A DNA stretch of 64,000 bases. Origin: Pseudooceanicola pacificus. GTDB lineage: Bacteria; Pseudomonadota; Alphaproteobacteria; Rhodobacterales; Rhodobacteraceae. Of this stretch, positions 53,019 through 61,954 are shown in pieces. The stretch covers positions 43,836-107,835 of the forward strand of contig NZ_WNXQ01000011.1 of NCBI RefSeq assembly GCF_009789075.1, read 5' to 3'. The translations under genes and the position numbers were made by a program. Each line of letters starts with the position of its first letter. The first letter of the stretch is position 1. The notes below the pieces were generated by a model. It saw only the letters and a program-made list of their open reading frames with translations. It ran no database searches and was not told where the DNA came from.

Positions 53019-53834
53019 ATGACCGAAAGGCAGCCGACAGTGTTTGTTCCCCATGGAGGCGGCCCTTGCTTCTTCATGGACTGGAACCCGCCTGACACCT
53101 GGGACAGGCACCGCAGATTCCTTGAGGCTTTGCCTGCGAGCCTGCCGGCAAAGCCAAAGGCGCTTCTCGTGATCTCAGGCCATTGGGAGGAACGGGTGTT
53201 TACCGTGCAGACCAACTCCGCGCCGCCGCTGCTGTTCGACTATCAGGGGTTTCCCCCCCATACTTATCAGCTGACCTGGCCCGCGCTAGGCGATCCTACG
53301 CTGGCGGCCCGTGCAAGCGAGCTATTGAATGGCGCGGGTTTTGAAACCCGGGCCGACGCCACGCGTGGCTTCGATCATGGGGTGTTTGTTCCGCTAAAGG
53401 TGGCTTTGCCTGAGGCCGACTTACCTACCGTCCAACTGAGCCTGCGCGATGATCTCGACGCTGAGGCGCATCTTGCTGCTGGTCGCGCGTTGGCGCCCTT
53501 GCGAGACGAAGGTGTTCTGATCATCGGGTCCGGCAACACCTATCACAACATGGGCAAGATGATGCGGGCGATGAGGGGCGGACCCGATGGCCCGGTGAAC
53601 GGCGGCGACTTTGACCGATGGCTCACGGGTGCGGTGACCCATGAAGACCCCGGGGCGCGCCGCGCCATGCTGGCTGCTTGGGATCGGGCACCCGGCGCAC
53701 GCGACGCCAATCCGCGCGAGGAACATCTAATTCCATTGCACGTCGTGGCCGGCGCCGCGCTTGCGGATCGGGGGGAAAAGACCCTCGAGGATCACGTATT
53801 GGGCGCGGTCGAAAGCGCGTTCAGATTTGGATAG
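53019..53834 (+). CDS. DODA-type (class III) extradiol dioxygenase
   Basis: LigB/DODA-type protein of 271 aa, a metal-dependent ring-cleaving dioxygenase family for catechols, including plant DOPA dioxygenase and bacterial YgiD. The metal ligands are visible: V-P-H-G-G-G-P, S-G-H-W-E, F-D-H-G-V-F-V-P-L and E-E-H-L-I-P-L-H. ATG 53019 has AAAAGGA upstream. Its presence beside quinone-reductase-like and GST genes suggests removal of catechol/quinone stress. Confidence 0.9.
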   Translation: MTERQPTVFVPHGGGPCFFMDWNPPDTWDRHRRFLEALPASLPAKPKALLVISGHWEERVFTVQTNSAPPLLFDYQGFPPHTYQLTWPALGDPTLAARASELLNGAGFETRADATRGFDHGVFVPLKVALPEADLPTVQLSLRDDLDAEAHLAAGRALAPLRDEGVLIIGSGNTYHNMGKMMRAMRGGPDGPVNGGDFDRWLTGAVTHEDPGARRAMLAAWDRAPGARDANPREEHLIPLHVVAGAALADRGEKTLEDHVLGAVESAFRFG

Positions 53835-53842
53835 GACCAGAT

Positions 53843-54340
53843 ATGTGCTTCGAACTTCCTTTGCGGCAGGGTCCGCGCCCCGAAGCCACCGAGTGCGCCC
53901 CGCATGAGCAAGTGTCGCAGAACTCCTCGGCCGAGATTCACGCATTGTTCAAGCAGAAGGCCTTCGCCCTGCCCTTCGTCGAGCGTTGCCGATCGGGTAT
54001 TTCGGTCCCCGGCGCCGAGGCATTAGTCCTGCCGCGGCCGCATGCCTGCGGCCCGCGCGAAGCCTTCATGATCGGACGCGAATTTGCGCATGTGCATCCC
54101 GCCTATGACGGTTCGTCGCACATGATGCTGCCGCTGCCGGCGATTGAGGAACTCATCGCGAAGGGATGGGGCGAACAGCACCCGATGGCCTCGGCCGGAT
54201 ACATCCCGGCCAATGCGATCATGGCCTTTGCTCCACGCGATGAGGCAGAGGTCGATGTGATGATCAAAATCCTGACCACAAGCTGGGGTTTCGCGCGCGG
54301 CAAGCTGGCGAATCCCGCCCCCACCCAAATCCACGATTGA
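53843..54340 (+). CDS. DUF5519 (luciferase-domain-like) protein
   Basis: Cytoplasmic protein of 165 aa with the DUF5519 pattern G-R-E-F-A-H-V-H-P-A-Y-D-G-S-S-H and W-G-E-Q-H-P. The several His residues suggest metal or substrate binding. Function unknown; such genes are often found near stress operons. It starts 8 bases after the dioxygenase stop codon. Confidence 0.75.
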   Translation: MCFELPLRQGPRPEATECAPHEQVSQNSSAEIHALFKQKAFALPFVERCRSGISVPGAEALVLPRPHACGPREAFMIGREFAHVHPAYDGSSHMMLPLPAIEELIAKGWGEQHPMASAGYIPANAIMAFAPRDEAEVDVMIKILTTSWGFARGKLANPAPTQIHD

Positions 54341-54382
54341 TCGCAAGCGCGCTTGCAGAAATATCAAGATAAGAGAGATACC

Positions 54383-55285
54383 ATGTCCAACATCCAGAAC
54401 GGCCCCTTCATCGTGACCGGCGCGTCCGGACAACTTGGCCGGCAGGTGGTCGACCTGCTGGTTCAGGCAGGTGCCGGGCCGGTCATCGCGATCTCGCGCA
54501 CTCCCGACAAGCTTGCCGATCTGGCGGGAAAAAGAGTCGAGGCGCGCGAGGGCGATTTCAACGACCCGGCTTCTCTTGAAGCAGCCTTCGCGGGCGGCAA
54601 GCGTCTCCTCATCATCTCCACCGACGATCTGGAGCCGGGCAAGCGGCTCGCAGCTCATTCCAATGCGATTGCTGCGGCCAAGACGGTAGGTATCGACCAC
54701 ATCGTCTATACCTCCTTCGCAGGCCCAGTCGCGGAAAGTCCAATCGGATTCGCTCAAGACCACGAAGGGACCGAGAAGCTGATCACGGAAAGTGGGGCGG
54801 ATCATTCGATCCTGCGCAACAATATGTACACCGACTTTCTGTTGATGGGCGGCCAGCAGAGCGTCGCCATGGGCACGCATTTCTCCGCCGCAGCAGATGG
54901 CAAGACCGGATATGTGACACGCGCGGATTGCGCCCGTGCCGCAGCCGCGGCGCTAATGAAAGCTACGGGAAGGAAGACCCTCGATATCACCGGGCCGGAG
55001 ACGGTCAGCCAGGCCGAGGTCGCGGCGATCTTGTCCGAAATTGCGGGTAAGGAAATCCCCTATGTCGCCCTGCCCGCCGAGGATCTGGTGCAGGCGATGA
55101 TCGCAAATGGACTGCCGGAGTTCATGGCGAGGGTCTTTGCCTCCTTCGACGAAGCAATCGCGCAGGGCTATCTCGATGTGGCCAGCGGCGATCTCGAATC
55201 GCTCACCGGCAAGCCCGGACAGTCGGTGGCCGATTTCCTGGCCGCTAACCGCGCGGCGCTTCTTCAGGCGCCGCAGGAACAATAA
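54383..55285 (+). CDS. NmrA/QOR2-like NAD(P)H-dependent reductase
   Basis: Atypical SDR of 300 aa resembling quinone oxidoreductase 2 (QorB). The dinucleotide loop T-G-A-S-G-Q-L-G-R lies at residues 11-19; Y-T-S-F-A-G occupies the position of the usual active-site strand, and the I-L-R-N-N-M-Y segment is typical of the family. It would reduce quinones with NADPH, matching an HxlR (QorR-like) regulator. Its stop overlaps the GST start by one base. Confidence 0.85.
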   Translation: MSNIQNGPFIVTGASGQLGRQVVDLLVQAGAGPVIAISRTPDKLADLAGKRVEAREGDFNDPASLEAAFAGGKRLLIISTDDLEPGKRLAAHSNAIAAAKTVGIDHIVYTSFAGPVAESPIGFAQDHEGTEKLITESGADHSILRNNMYTDFLLMGGQQSVAMGTHFSAAADGKTGYVTRADCARAAAAALMKATGRKTLDITGPETVSQAEVAAILSEIAGKEIPYVALPAEDLVQAMIANGLPEFMARVFASFDEAIAQGYLDVASGDLESLTGKPGQSVADFLAANRAALLQAPQEQ

Positions 55286-55932
55286 TGCTGGAAAATGTCA
55301 TGAGGCTTTACAACGCGAACTTCTCACCGAATGCGCTGCGTGTACGGGCGGTGGCGCACGAACTGGGCGTGGAACTCGAAATCGTCGAGGTCGACATCCG
55401 TGCCGGGGACAACCGCGCGGCGGAATTTCTTGCCCGCAATTCAAATGCAAAGGTGCCTGTTTTGGAGGACGGGAATTTCGTGCTCTGGGAGTCCCGGGCG
55501 ATCTGTGCCTATCTGGCCGGGATCCGGCCCGAGGCAGGGCTCTATCCTGATGGCCTCAAGACGCGGGCCCTCGTCGATCAGTGGGCCTGGTGGCAAGCCA
55601 TCCACCTTGGCCCGGCGATGCAGAAGTTGTCCTTTGAGCTGTTCCTCAAAGAGAAATTCGGCATGGGCGATCCTGATCCTACTGTGGTCGAAGTGGAACG
55701 GAAAGCCACCGATCAGTTCCTTGCCGTTCTGGAAACCGGACTCGACGATAAGGATTGGATTGCAGGCGCACTCAGCCTTGCCGACTTCTATCTGGCGACC
55801 ACATTCATGTATCGCGACCAAGCGGGGATTTCGCTGGACGAATTCCCCAGAATCGCGGGCTGGATCGGCCGGCTTGAAGCGCGTGACAGCTGGCAGAAGG
55901 CCGTAGCACCGCTTCTTGCGCTCTTCGCCTGA
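55285..55932 (+). CDS. Glutathione S-transferase family protein
   Basis: GST of 215 aa. Thioredoxin-fold N-domain with the active-site region N-F-S-P-N-A-L-R, cis-Pro in A-K-V-P-V-L and the glutathione-binding W-E-S-R-A-I. The helical C-domain has S-L-A-D-F-Y-L-A-T. It conjugates or reduces electrophiles such as quinones. Last gene of the operon before the insertion sequences. Confidence 0.92.
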   Translation: MLENVMRLYNANFSPNALRVRAVAHELGVELEIVEVDIRAGDNRAAEFLARNSNAKVPVLEDGNFVLWESRAICAYLAGIRPEAGLYPDGLKTRALVDQWAWWQAIHLGPAMQKLSFELFLKEKFGMGDPDPTVVEVERKATDQFLAVLETGLDDKDWIAGALSLADFYLATTFMYRDQAGISLDEFPRIAGWIGRLEARDSWQKAVAPLLALFA

Positions 55933-56009
55933 CATCGCGCTCGCCGCGATGATTGAACGATCTGCATCACGTCCGGCGATCGGCCCGCTATCAGATTTAG
56001 ACATGAAGC

Positions 56010-56031
56010 AGTGTCCCAACGGTTGGTGTAA
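56010..56031 (+). repeat. IS256-type terminal inverted repeat, left
   Basis: AGTGTCCC at the outer end and GGTGTAA at the inner end match the right repeat exactly; only the seven central bases differ. Confidence 0.8.
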
Positions 56032-56165
56032 TGCCCGCCGGTAGCGCGGGCTGAGCGGAGCCTTCGCGTAGCGAAGCGAGGCCCGCGTGGGTCGCTTGGC
56101 GGCCACGGTTGTTCTTCGGCTAAGGTTCGGTTTGCCGACCTGACCGATGACCGAGGAGATCAACC

Positions 56166-57377
56166 GTGACCAAAGACAGCCTATCAGAGACCGCAGCCTT
56201 GCGCGCGCTTTTGTCGGAGACGTCCGACACCCACCTGCTGGCCGAGATGCTCGGGTTTGTTGCCGACCGGCTCATGGCGCTGGATGTCGACCAGCTCTGC
56301 GGCGCCGGCGCGCACGAACGCAGCGACGACCGTGTGAACCGCCGGAACGGATACCGGTCCCGGGCCTGGGAGACGCGTGCAGGCCGGGTCGATGTGAAGA
56401 TCCCGAAGCTGCGCAAGGGCCGCTATTTTCCCGAGTTCCTGGAGCCGCGCCGGGCGGCGGAGAAGGCGATGACGGCGGTCATTCAGGAGGCCTATGTCCA
56501 AGGCCTGTCGACCCGCTCGGTGGACGACCTCGTCAGGGCGATGGGCATGACCGGCGTGTCGAAAAGCCAGGTCTCGCGGCTCTGCGGCGAGATCGACGAA
56601 CGGGTCGACGCGTTCCTGAACCGCCCGCTGGAAGGCGAATGGCCCTACCTGTGGCTCGACGCTACCTACATCAAGGTGCGCCGCGGCGGCCGGATCGTCA
56701 GTGTCGCGGCCATAGTGGCCGTGGCGGTCAACCTGGACGGCCGCCGCGAGGTCTTGGGCATCGCCGTCCAGCCCAGCGAGGCGGAGGTCTTTTGGGACGA
56801 GTTCCTGCGCTCTCTCGCGGATCGCGGCCTGCGCGGCAACCGTCTGATCATCGCCGACGATCACAAGGGCCTGAAGGCTGCAGCCGCCAAGGTGCTCGGC
56901 GCGACCGTCCAGCGCTGTCGCGTGCATTTCATGCGCAATGCGCTAGCCTGCGTCGGCAAGAAGGACCGCCCGATCGTCACCGCGGCGCTCCGGACCGCCT
57001 TCGACCAGGACACGCTCGCGGCCTCGAAAGACCACTGGACCAAGCTGATCGACGCGTTCGAACCACGCCATCCAAAGCTCGCCGAGTTGATGCGCCGTGC
57101 CGAAGAGGACGTCCTGGCCTACAAGGGCTTCCCCAAGGATCATTGGCCGAAAATCCATTCGACGAATCCGCTTGAGCGCTTGAATAAAGAGATCAAGCGC
57201 CGGACCAACGTCGTCGGAATCTTTCCGAACGAGGCCGCGGTGACGCGTCTGGTCGGAGCGCTGATGCTGGAGCAAAACGATGAGTGGGCGATCACGCGGC
57301 GCTACATGACACTGGAAACCGTCGCCGCCATTTGCGACACTGACCCCATGGACCCGGCGAAGATCGCCGCCCTGTAA
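56166..57377 (+). CDS. IS256-family (Mutator-type) transposase
   Basis: DDE transposase of 403 aa, full length for IS256. Catalytic Asp in W-L-D-A-T-Y, second Asp in I-A-D-D-H-K-G, and Glu in N-P-L-E-R-L-N-K-E. C/H motif in C-R-V-H-F-M-R-N. It starts at GTG 56166 after GAGGAG. No frameshift seen, so the element may still be active. Confidence 0.93.
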   Translation: MTKDSLSETAALRALLSETSDTHLLAEMLGFVADRLMALDVDQLCGAGAHERSDDRVNRRNGYRSRAWETRAGRVDVKIPKLRKGRYFPEFLEPRRAAEKAMTAVIQEAYVQGLSTRSVDDLVRAMGMTGVSKSQVSRLCGEIDERVDAFLNRPLEGEWPYLWLDATYIKVRRGGRIVSVAAIVAVAVNLDGRREVLGIAVQPSEAEVFWDEFLRSLADRGLRGNRLIIADDHKGLKAAAAKVLGATVQRCRVHFMRNALACVGKKDRPIVTAALRTAFDQDTLAASKDHWTKLIDAFEPRHPKLAELMRRAEEDVLAYKGFPKDHWPKIHSTNPLERLNKEIKRRTNVVGIFPNEAAVTRLVGALMLEQNDEWAITRRYMTLETVAAICDTDPMDPAKIAAL

Positions 57378-57407
57378 CTGCGGCCAAGCCAAGGCCGAAG
57401 AGCAAAG

Positions 57408-57429
57408 TTACACCATTTCCCGGGACACT
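57408..57429 (-). repeat. IS256-type terminal inverted repeat, right
   Basis: Reads TTACACCATTTCCCGGGACACT on the plus strand, the inverted partner of 56010-56031 with 15 of 22 outer and inner bases conserved. Confidence 0.8.
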
Positions 57430-57944
57430 ATCAGCTCTGGGTGTCAGATTTCACCTATGTCTCAAGCTGGCAAGGGATGGTCTACGTCGCTTTCGTCATC
57501 GACGTCTTTGCCCGCAAGATTGTCGGCTGGCGCGTGGCGACTTCAATGACCACAGGCTTTGTTCTCGACGCCCTGAACCAGGCCATCTGCCAGCGGGCGC
57601 CGTCCGGGGCAGACAAGCTGATCCATCATTCGGATCGCGGATCGCAATACCTGTCGATCAAGTACACTGAGCGTCTGGCTGAGGCCGGCATCGACACGTC
57701 TGTCGGCAGCGTCGGGGATTCTTATGATAACGCCCTGACTGAAAGCATCATCGGCCTGTTCAAGACCGAGGTCATCAACTTCCTCGGCCCATGGAAGTCG
57801 GTCGGACAAGTCGAATGGGAAACGCTGAAGTGGGTCTCCTGGTACAACACCGAGCGCCTCCACAGCGCCATCGGATATGTCACGCCACAAGAAGCAGAGG
57901 AGGCATTCTTCGCAGACTTGAGCGCCACTGAGAAAGCGGCATAA
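57430..57944 (+). pseudogene. IS3-family transposase OrfB, 5'-truncated
   Basis: C-terminal part of an IS3-type integrase-like transposase. All three catalytic residues are in the fragment (V-S-D-F-T-Y, H-S-D-R-G-S-Q-Y, T-E-S-I-I-G-L-F-K) as well as Y-N-T-E-R-L-H. The frame is cut at the IS256 border: the OrfB N-terminus and all of OrfA are missing and are not found on the other side of the IS256 copy. The IS3 right end reaches to about 57985 (GGGGCGGTTCA). Confidence 0.88.
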
Positions 57945-57985
57945 CTATTGAACCTCAAACTCTCCGGTAAACCCGGGGCGGTTCA

Positions 57986-60612
57986 GTCCGAAGGCATCCT
58001 CTTTGTCACTTACGCGACTCTGCGTTCCGCCGAACGCGAAGGGAAGGCGTCGCGGCTCGACCAGGTGACGTCCTGGCTGGGCGAAGGGTTCGACGGGGTT
58101 ATCGCTTTCGACGAAAGCCACGCCATGGCGAATGCCGCCGGCGAAAAGTCCGATCGCGGCGACAAAAAGGCGTCGCAGCAAGGTCTTGCCGGCCTCGCGC
58201 TGCAAAATGCCGTGCCAGATGCCCGCGTCCTCTATGTCTCGGCCACCGGCGCCACTGTGGTCGGCAATCTCGCCTATGCCACCCGCCTCGGGCTTTGGGG
58301 CACCGGGGATTTCCCCTTCGTGGCGCGGGCCGAATTTGTCGCCGCGATGGAGGCCGGGGGTATTGCCGCAATGGAGATGATCTCGCGCGACCTGAAAGCG
58401 CTCGGGCTGTATCTGGCACGCTCGCTCTCCTATGCCGGGGTCGAATACGAGATGCTGGTGCATGAGCTGACCCCCGCCCAGGTCGCGATCTACGACAGTT
58501 ACGCCGATGCCTATCAGATCATCCACAACAACCTCGAGGCGGCCCTTCATGCCTCGGGTATTTCCTCCGAGACTGGAACTTTGAACGCTCAGGCAAAATC
58601 CGCCGCCCGCTCGGCCTTTGAGAGCAACAAGCAGCGTTTCTTCAACCATCTCATCACCGCAATGAAATGCCCCTCGCTGATCCGCGCGATCGAGGTGGAC
58701 CTGGCGGCGGGGCATTCCGCGGTCATTCAGGTGGTCTCGACCAGCGAAGCGGTGATGGAACGGCGCCTCGAGGATATCCCGCCCTCGGAATGGGACGATC
58801 TTCAGGTCGACTTCACGCCGCGGGAGGCGGTCATGGAATATTTGATGCACAGCTTCCCGACGCAGTTCTTCGAGCCCTTCACCGACGAGAATGGCGATCT
58901 GCGTTCGCGCCCCGCTGTCGATGCGAGTGGCAACCCCATCATCTGCCGCGAGGCGGAGCGGCGGCGGGACGATCTGATCGAACATCTGGGCGCGCTCGCC
59001 CCGGTGCAGGGCGCGCTCGACCAGATCCTCTGGCATTTCGGCGGGGACGCGGTGGCCGAGGTCACGGGGCGCAAGCGGCGCATCGTGAAAACCCTTGAAG
59101 GGCGGCTCAAGGTCGAAAACCGCCCTGCCTCCTCCAACCTCGGAGAAACCCAAGCCTTCATGGATGATGCCAAGCGCATACTGATCTTCTCCGATGCGGG
59201 CGGTACGGGGCGCAGTTACCACGCCGATCTTGGAGCGAAGAACCAACGGCTGAGGGTGCATTACCTGCTTGAGCCTGGTTGGAAGGCCGATAATGCAATC
59301 CAGGGGCTTGGGCGCACCAGCCGCACCAATCAGGCGCAGCCGCCGCTCTTTCGCCCCGTCGCGACCAATGTGAAGGGCGAAAAGCGGTTTCTTTCCACCA
59401 TCGCGCGGCGTCTCGACACGCTCGGGGCCATCACCAAGGGGCAGCGCGAGACTGGCGGGCAGAACATGTTCCGTGCCGAAGACAACCTCGAAAGCCCCTA
59501 TGCCCGCGCGGCGCTGCGGCAGTTCTTCTACAAGCTGCGCGCGGGCAAGATCGAGGCTTGCTCCTACGCAAAGTTCCAGGAGATGACCGGGCTGACGCTT
59601 GATGAGGCGGATGGGACGATGAAGGAGACCCTGCCTCCGATCCAGCAGTTCCTGAACCGCTGTCTCGCGCTCCGGATCGACATGCAGGACGCGATCTTCG
59701 AGGCCTTTGGCACCTTCCTTTCGGCCATCATTGAGGACGCGCGCCAGGCAGGCACGCTCGATGTGGGCCTCGAGACGCTCAAGGCAGAGAAATTCGAGAT
59801 CGTGGACCGGAAGATGATCTTCGACGGGTGCGACGGCCACTGCCCTGACCGTGGAGCGCACCGATAGGAACGATCCGCTGACCGTGCCCCGGGTCAAGAC
59901 GATCTGCGCAGGCACGGAGGGTGCGACGCTTTGCTGGAACAAGACGTCAAAGCGCGCGGCGCTGATGGTCAAGGCGCCGGCCTTCATGGACGAGGATGGT
60001 GTTCCGATCCTGCGGGTGAAACTCCTGCGGCCCATGGCCACCGAAATCCTCGCGCTCAGCGAGTTTTTGACCTCGTACTGGGAAGAGATCGATGACGCGA
60101 TGTTCGAGCACCTTTGGCAGACCGAGGTCGACGCTGTGCCGGAGTTCACCACCTCGAAGATCACGCTGATCTGCGGGCTTCTCCTGCCGATCTGGGACCG
60201 GCTACCTGCCAACAACATGCGCATCTATCGCCTGCAAACCGAAGACGGGGAACGCGCCATCGGCCGTCTGGTCAGCCAGGAACAGCTCTCGAACGTCTAC
60301 GCGCGCCTTGGGCTCAACTGCCAGATCGAGATGTCGCCGCAGGAGGTGCTCGCGGCCGTGATGGACGCCAGGACGACCCTGAACCTCCTCGGCGGTTACC
60401 AGCTGCGCAGGTCGCTCGTCATGGGGCAGCCGAGGTGTGAGCTGATCGGCGCGTCCGGTGCGGCCCTGCCCGCACTGAAAGCCATGGGCTGCTTCACCGA
60501 GGTTATCCAGTGGAAGACGCGGGTGTTCATCCCGGTGGACGGTACTGACGTGCTGGCGCGGGTGCTCGCCGAGCATCCAGTTGGCGCAAGCGTCGCAGAT
60601 GCTGCCGCATGA
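57986..60612 (+). pseudogene. Strawberry-notch-like helicase gene, truncated and frameshifted
   Basis: Remnant of a bacterial strawberry-notch (SNO) SF2 helicase, normally about 1,400 aa. Coding begins right after the IS3 end with E-G-I-L-F-V-T-Y-A-T-L; motif II reads D-E-S-H, later F-S-D-A-G-G-T-G-R and the motif-VI-like G-L-G-R-T-S-R-T-N-Q. The N-terminal third with the ATP loop is gone. A frameshift near 59830 splits the rest: the first frame stops at 59867, the second continues A-L-T-V-E-R-T-D and runs to 60612. No ribosome site precedes the open part, so it is probably not functional. Confidence 0.85.
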
Positions 60613-61655
60613 ACCCGCGGCGCAGCATCGCAGACCTCTCGGCCGATCTTGCAGACCAGGCCGAGAGTTTCTGCCGCCAGTATTTCCCCGAGGGACGCAA
60701 GCAGGGCAATTATTGGCAGGTCGGTGACACATCGGGAGCAAAGGGACAGAGTCTCGCGATCCGACTGCAGGCGGAAAGCGGGCGCAAGGCCGGGTCCTGG
60801 CAAGATTTCGCGACGGGTGAATTTGGCGACTTGATCGACCTGCTGCAAGAACGGCTTGGTTCGGTGACACTCAAGGAAACCCTAAGGGAGGCCCGGTCCT
60901 TTCTCGGCGAGGCCCCCTGCCCTGCCGTAACTCGTGAAACCCAAAGGGCTGAGCGCCACGATACTGCCTCCAGCAAACGCATTGCGCGGGCGCGCAAGCT
61001 CTTTGCGGCTGGCAAGCCAGTTCTTGGCACCTTGGCCGCCACCTATCTGCAAGGGTGCGGCATCACGCGCCTCGGTCCCGCGCTCCGCTATCATCCGCGG
61101 GTCTTCCTACGTCAGGGCGAGGACGATCCTGATCTGGCAACAAGGTCCCCTGCCCTGCTCACAAAGATCACGGACAATCGGGGCCAGATCACCGGATGTG
61201 CGCTGTTCTATCTCGACCCGTCCACCGGCGTTTTGGCCGAAATCGAGAGCCCGAAACGGATCCTCGGGCAACTGCATGGCCACGCCATCCGCTTCTGGTC
61301 CGGCAAGGCGCGCTCTGATCTCATCGTCGGCGAAGGTCTCGAGAATACCCTCTCGGTCGGCACGGCTCTCCCGGAGTTCGACCTCGCGTCTTGTCTCACT
61401 GCCACCCATCTCGGGCTCTTCATCCCGCCGCCGGGGATCAAACCTATCTGGATCGCACGGGACAATGACGAAGCTGGTCGCTATGCATCTATGAGATTGC
61501 GTAACCAACTGGAATCGCTTGGAATTGCCTGTGGTGATCTCGTGCCAAGTATGGGCGATTTCAACGACGATCTGCGGGCTTTTGGCAAGGATGCGCTGCG
61601 ACGGTCTCTTCTCAAGGCAATGAAGGCGCAAGGTCTGGAGATCGAGCACGGGTGA
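60609..61655 (+). CDS. Toprim-domain (DUF7146) primase-like protein
   Basis: Protein of 348 aa typical of Rhodobacterales plasmids and islands. The N-terminal half resembles phage/plasmid primase zinc-less domains (R-K-A-G-S-W-Q-D-F-A-T-G-E). The C-terminal Toprim part shows L-I-V-G-E-G-L-E-N-T (acidic Glu) and I-W-I-A-R-D-N-D-E-A-G (Asp pair). Its ATG overlaps the helicase stop codon (ATGA), so it was part of the same replication/repair operon. It seems intact though its upstream partner is broken. Confidence 0.82.
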   Translation: MNPRRSIADLSADLADQAESFCRQYFPEGRKQGNYWQVGDTSGAKGQSLAIRLQAESGRKAGSWQDFATGEFGDLIDLLQERLGSVTLKETLREARSFLGEAPCPAVTRETQRAERHDTASSKRIARARKLFAAGKPVLGTLAATYLQGCGITRLGPALRYHPRVFLRQGEDDPDLATRSPALLTKITDNRGQITGCALFYLDPSTGVLAEIESPKRILGQLHGHAIRFWSGKARSDLIVGEGLENTLSVGTALPEFDLASCLTATHLGLFIPPPGIKPIWIARDNDEAGRYASMRLRNQLESLGIACGDLVPSMGDFNDDLRAFGKDALRRSLLKAMKAQGLEIEHG

Positions 61656-61786
61656 GCGCCTGTCTCCACTCGTGATGACCGAGGGGGCAAAGGTTCCGCG
61701 GGCTCGATCTGATCCCGCTTGGATAAGGGGAGCGATGGACCAGCGGGTCGGGGCTGAGTGCCCCTCGCCCGGGCAGCAACGCGCCC

Positions 61787-61847
61787 CGCGCCAGAAAATT
61801 CCCCTGCCCCTTCAGGGCATTCCTCGCGGGAACAATTTTCCGGCGCG
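61787..61847 (+). other. Structured leader in a 299-base non-coding gap
   Basis: CGCGCCAGAAAATT (61787-61800) and AATTTTCCGGCGCG (61834-61847) form a 14-bp stem with one mismatch, enclosing a small GCCC-TTCA-GGGC hairpin. It lies in the gap 61656-61954 between the primase-like and DUF2493 genes. Otherwise I see only an AGAGGAA ribosome site before 61955. Confidence 0.4.
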
Positions 61848-61954
61848 CGGCGCATTCTCCGCTGCGCTGCGATCCTGACGGATGCGGCCCGGTCGCCGCC
61901 GGTCCTGATATCGCCCCATCCAAATCGGGTCAGATCAATCAGAGGAACCAGACA

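Larger units (their letters stand above)
56010..57429 (+). mobile_element. IS256-family insertion sequence, apparently complete
   Basis: About 1.42 kb element with imperfect 22-base terminal repeats (AGTGTCCCAACGGTTGGTGTAA left, reverse complement of AGTGTCCCGGGAAATGGTGTAA right) and one intact transposase gene. The 8-9 bases outside each end do not match, so there is no target duplication. The right end abuts a truncated IS3 element. This fits a rearrangement after insertion. Confidence 0.85.

Noticed and set aside
56001..57438. Target-site duplication of the IS256 element
   Set aside because: Compared the 8-9 bases outside both ends; they do not match.
57945..60224. Very long open frame (759 codons) on the minus strand
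   Set aside because: It is the mirror of the helicase remnant in high-GC DNA, with low-complexity His/Arg/Gly-rich composition and no family motif.
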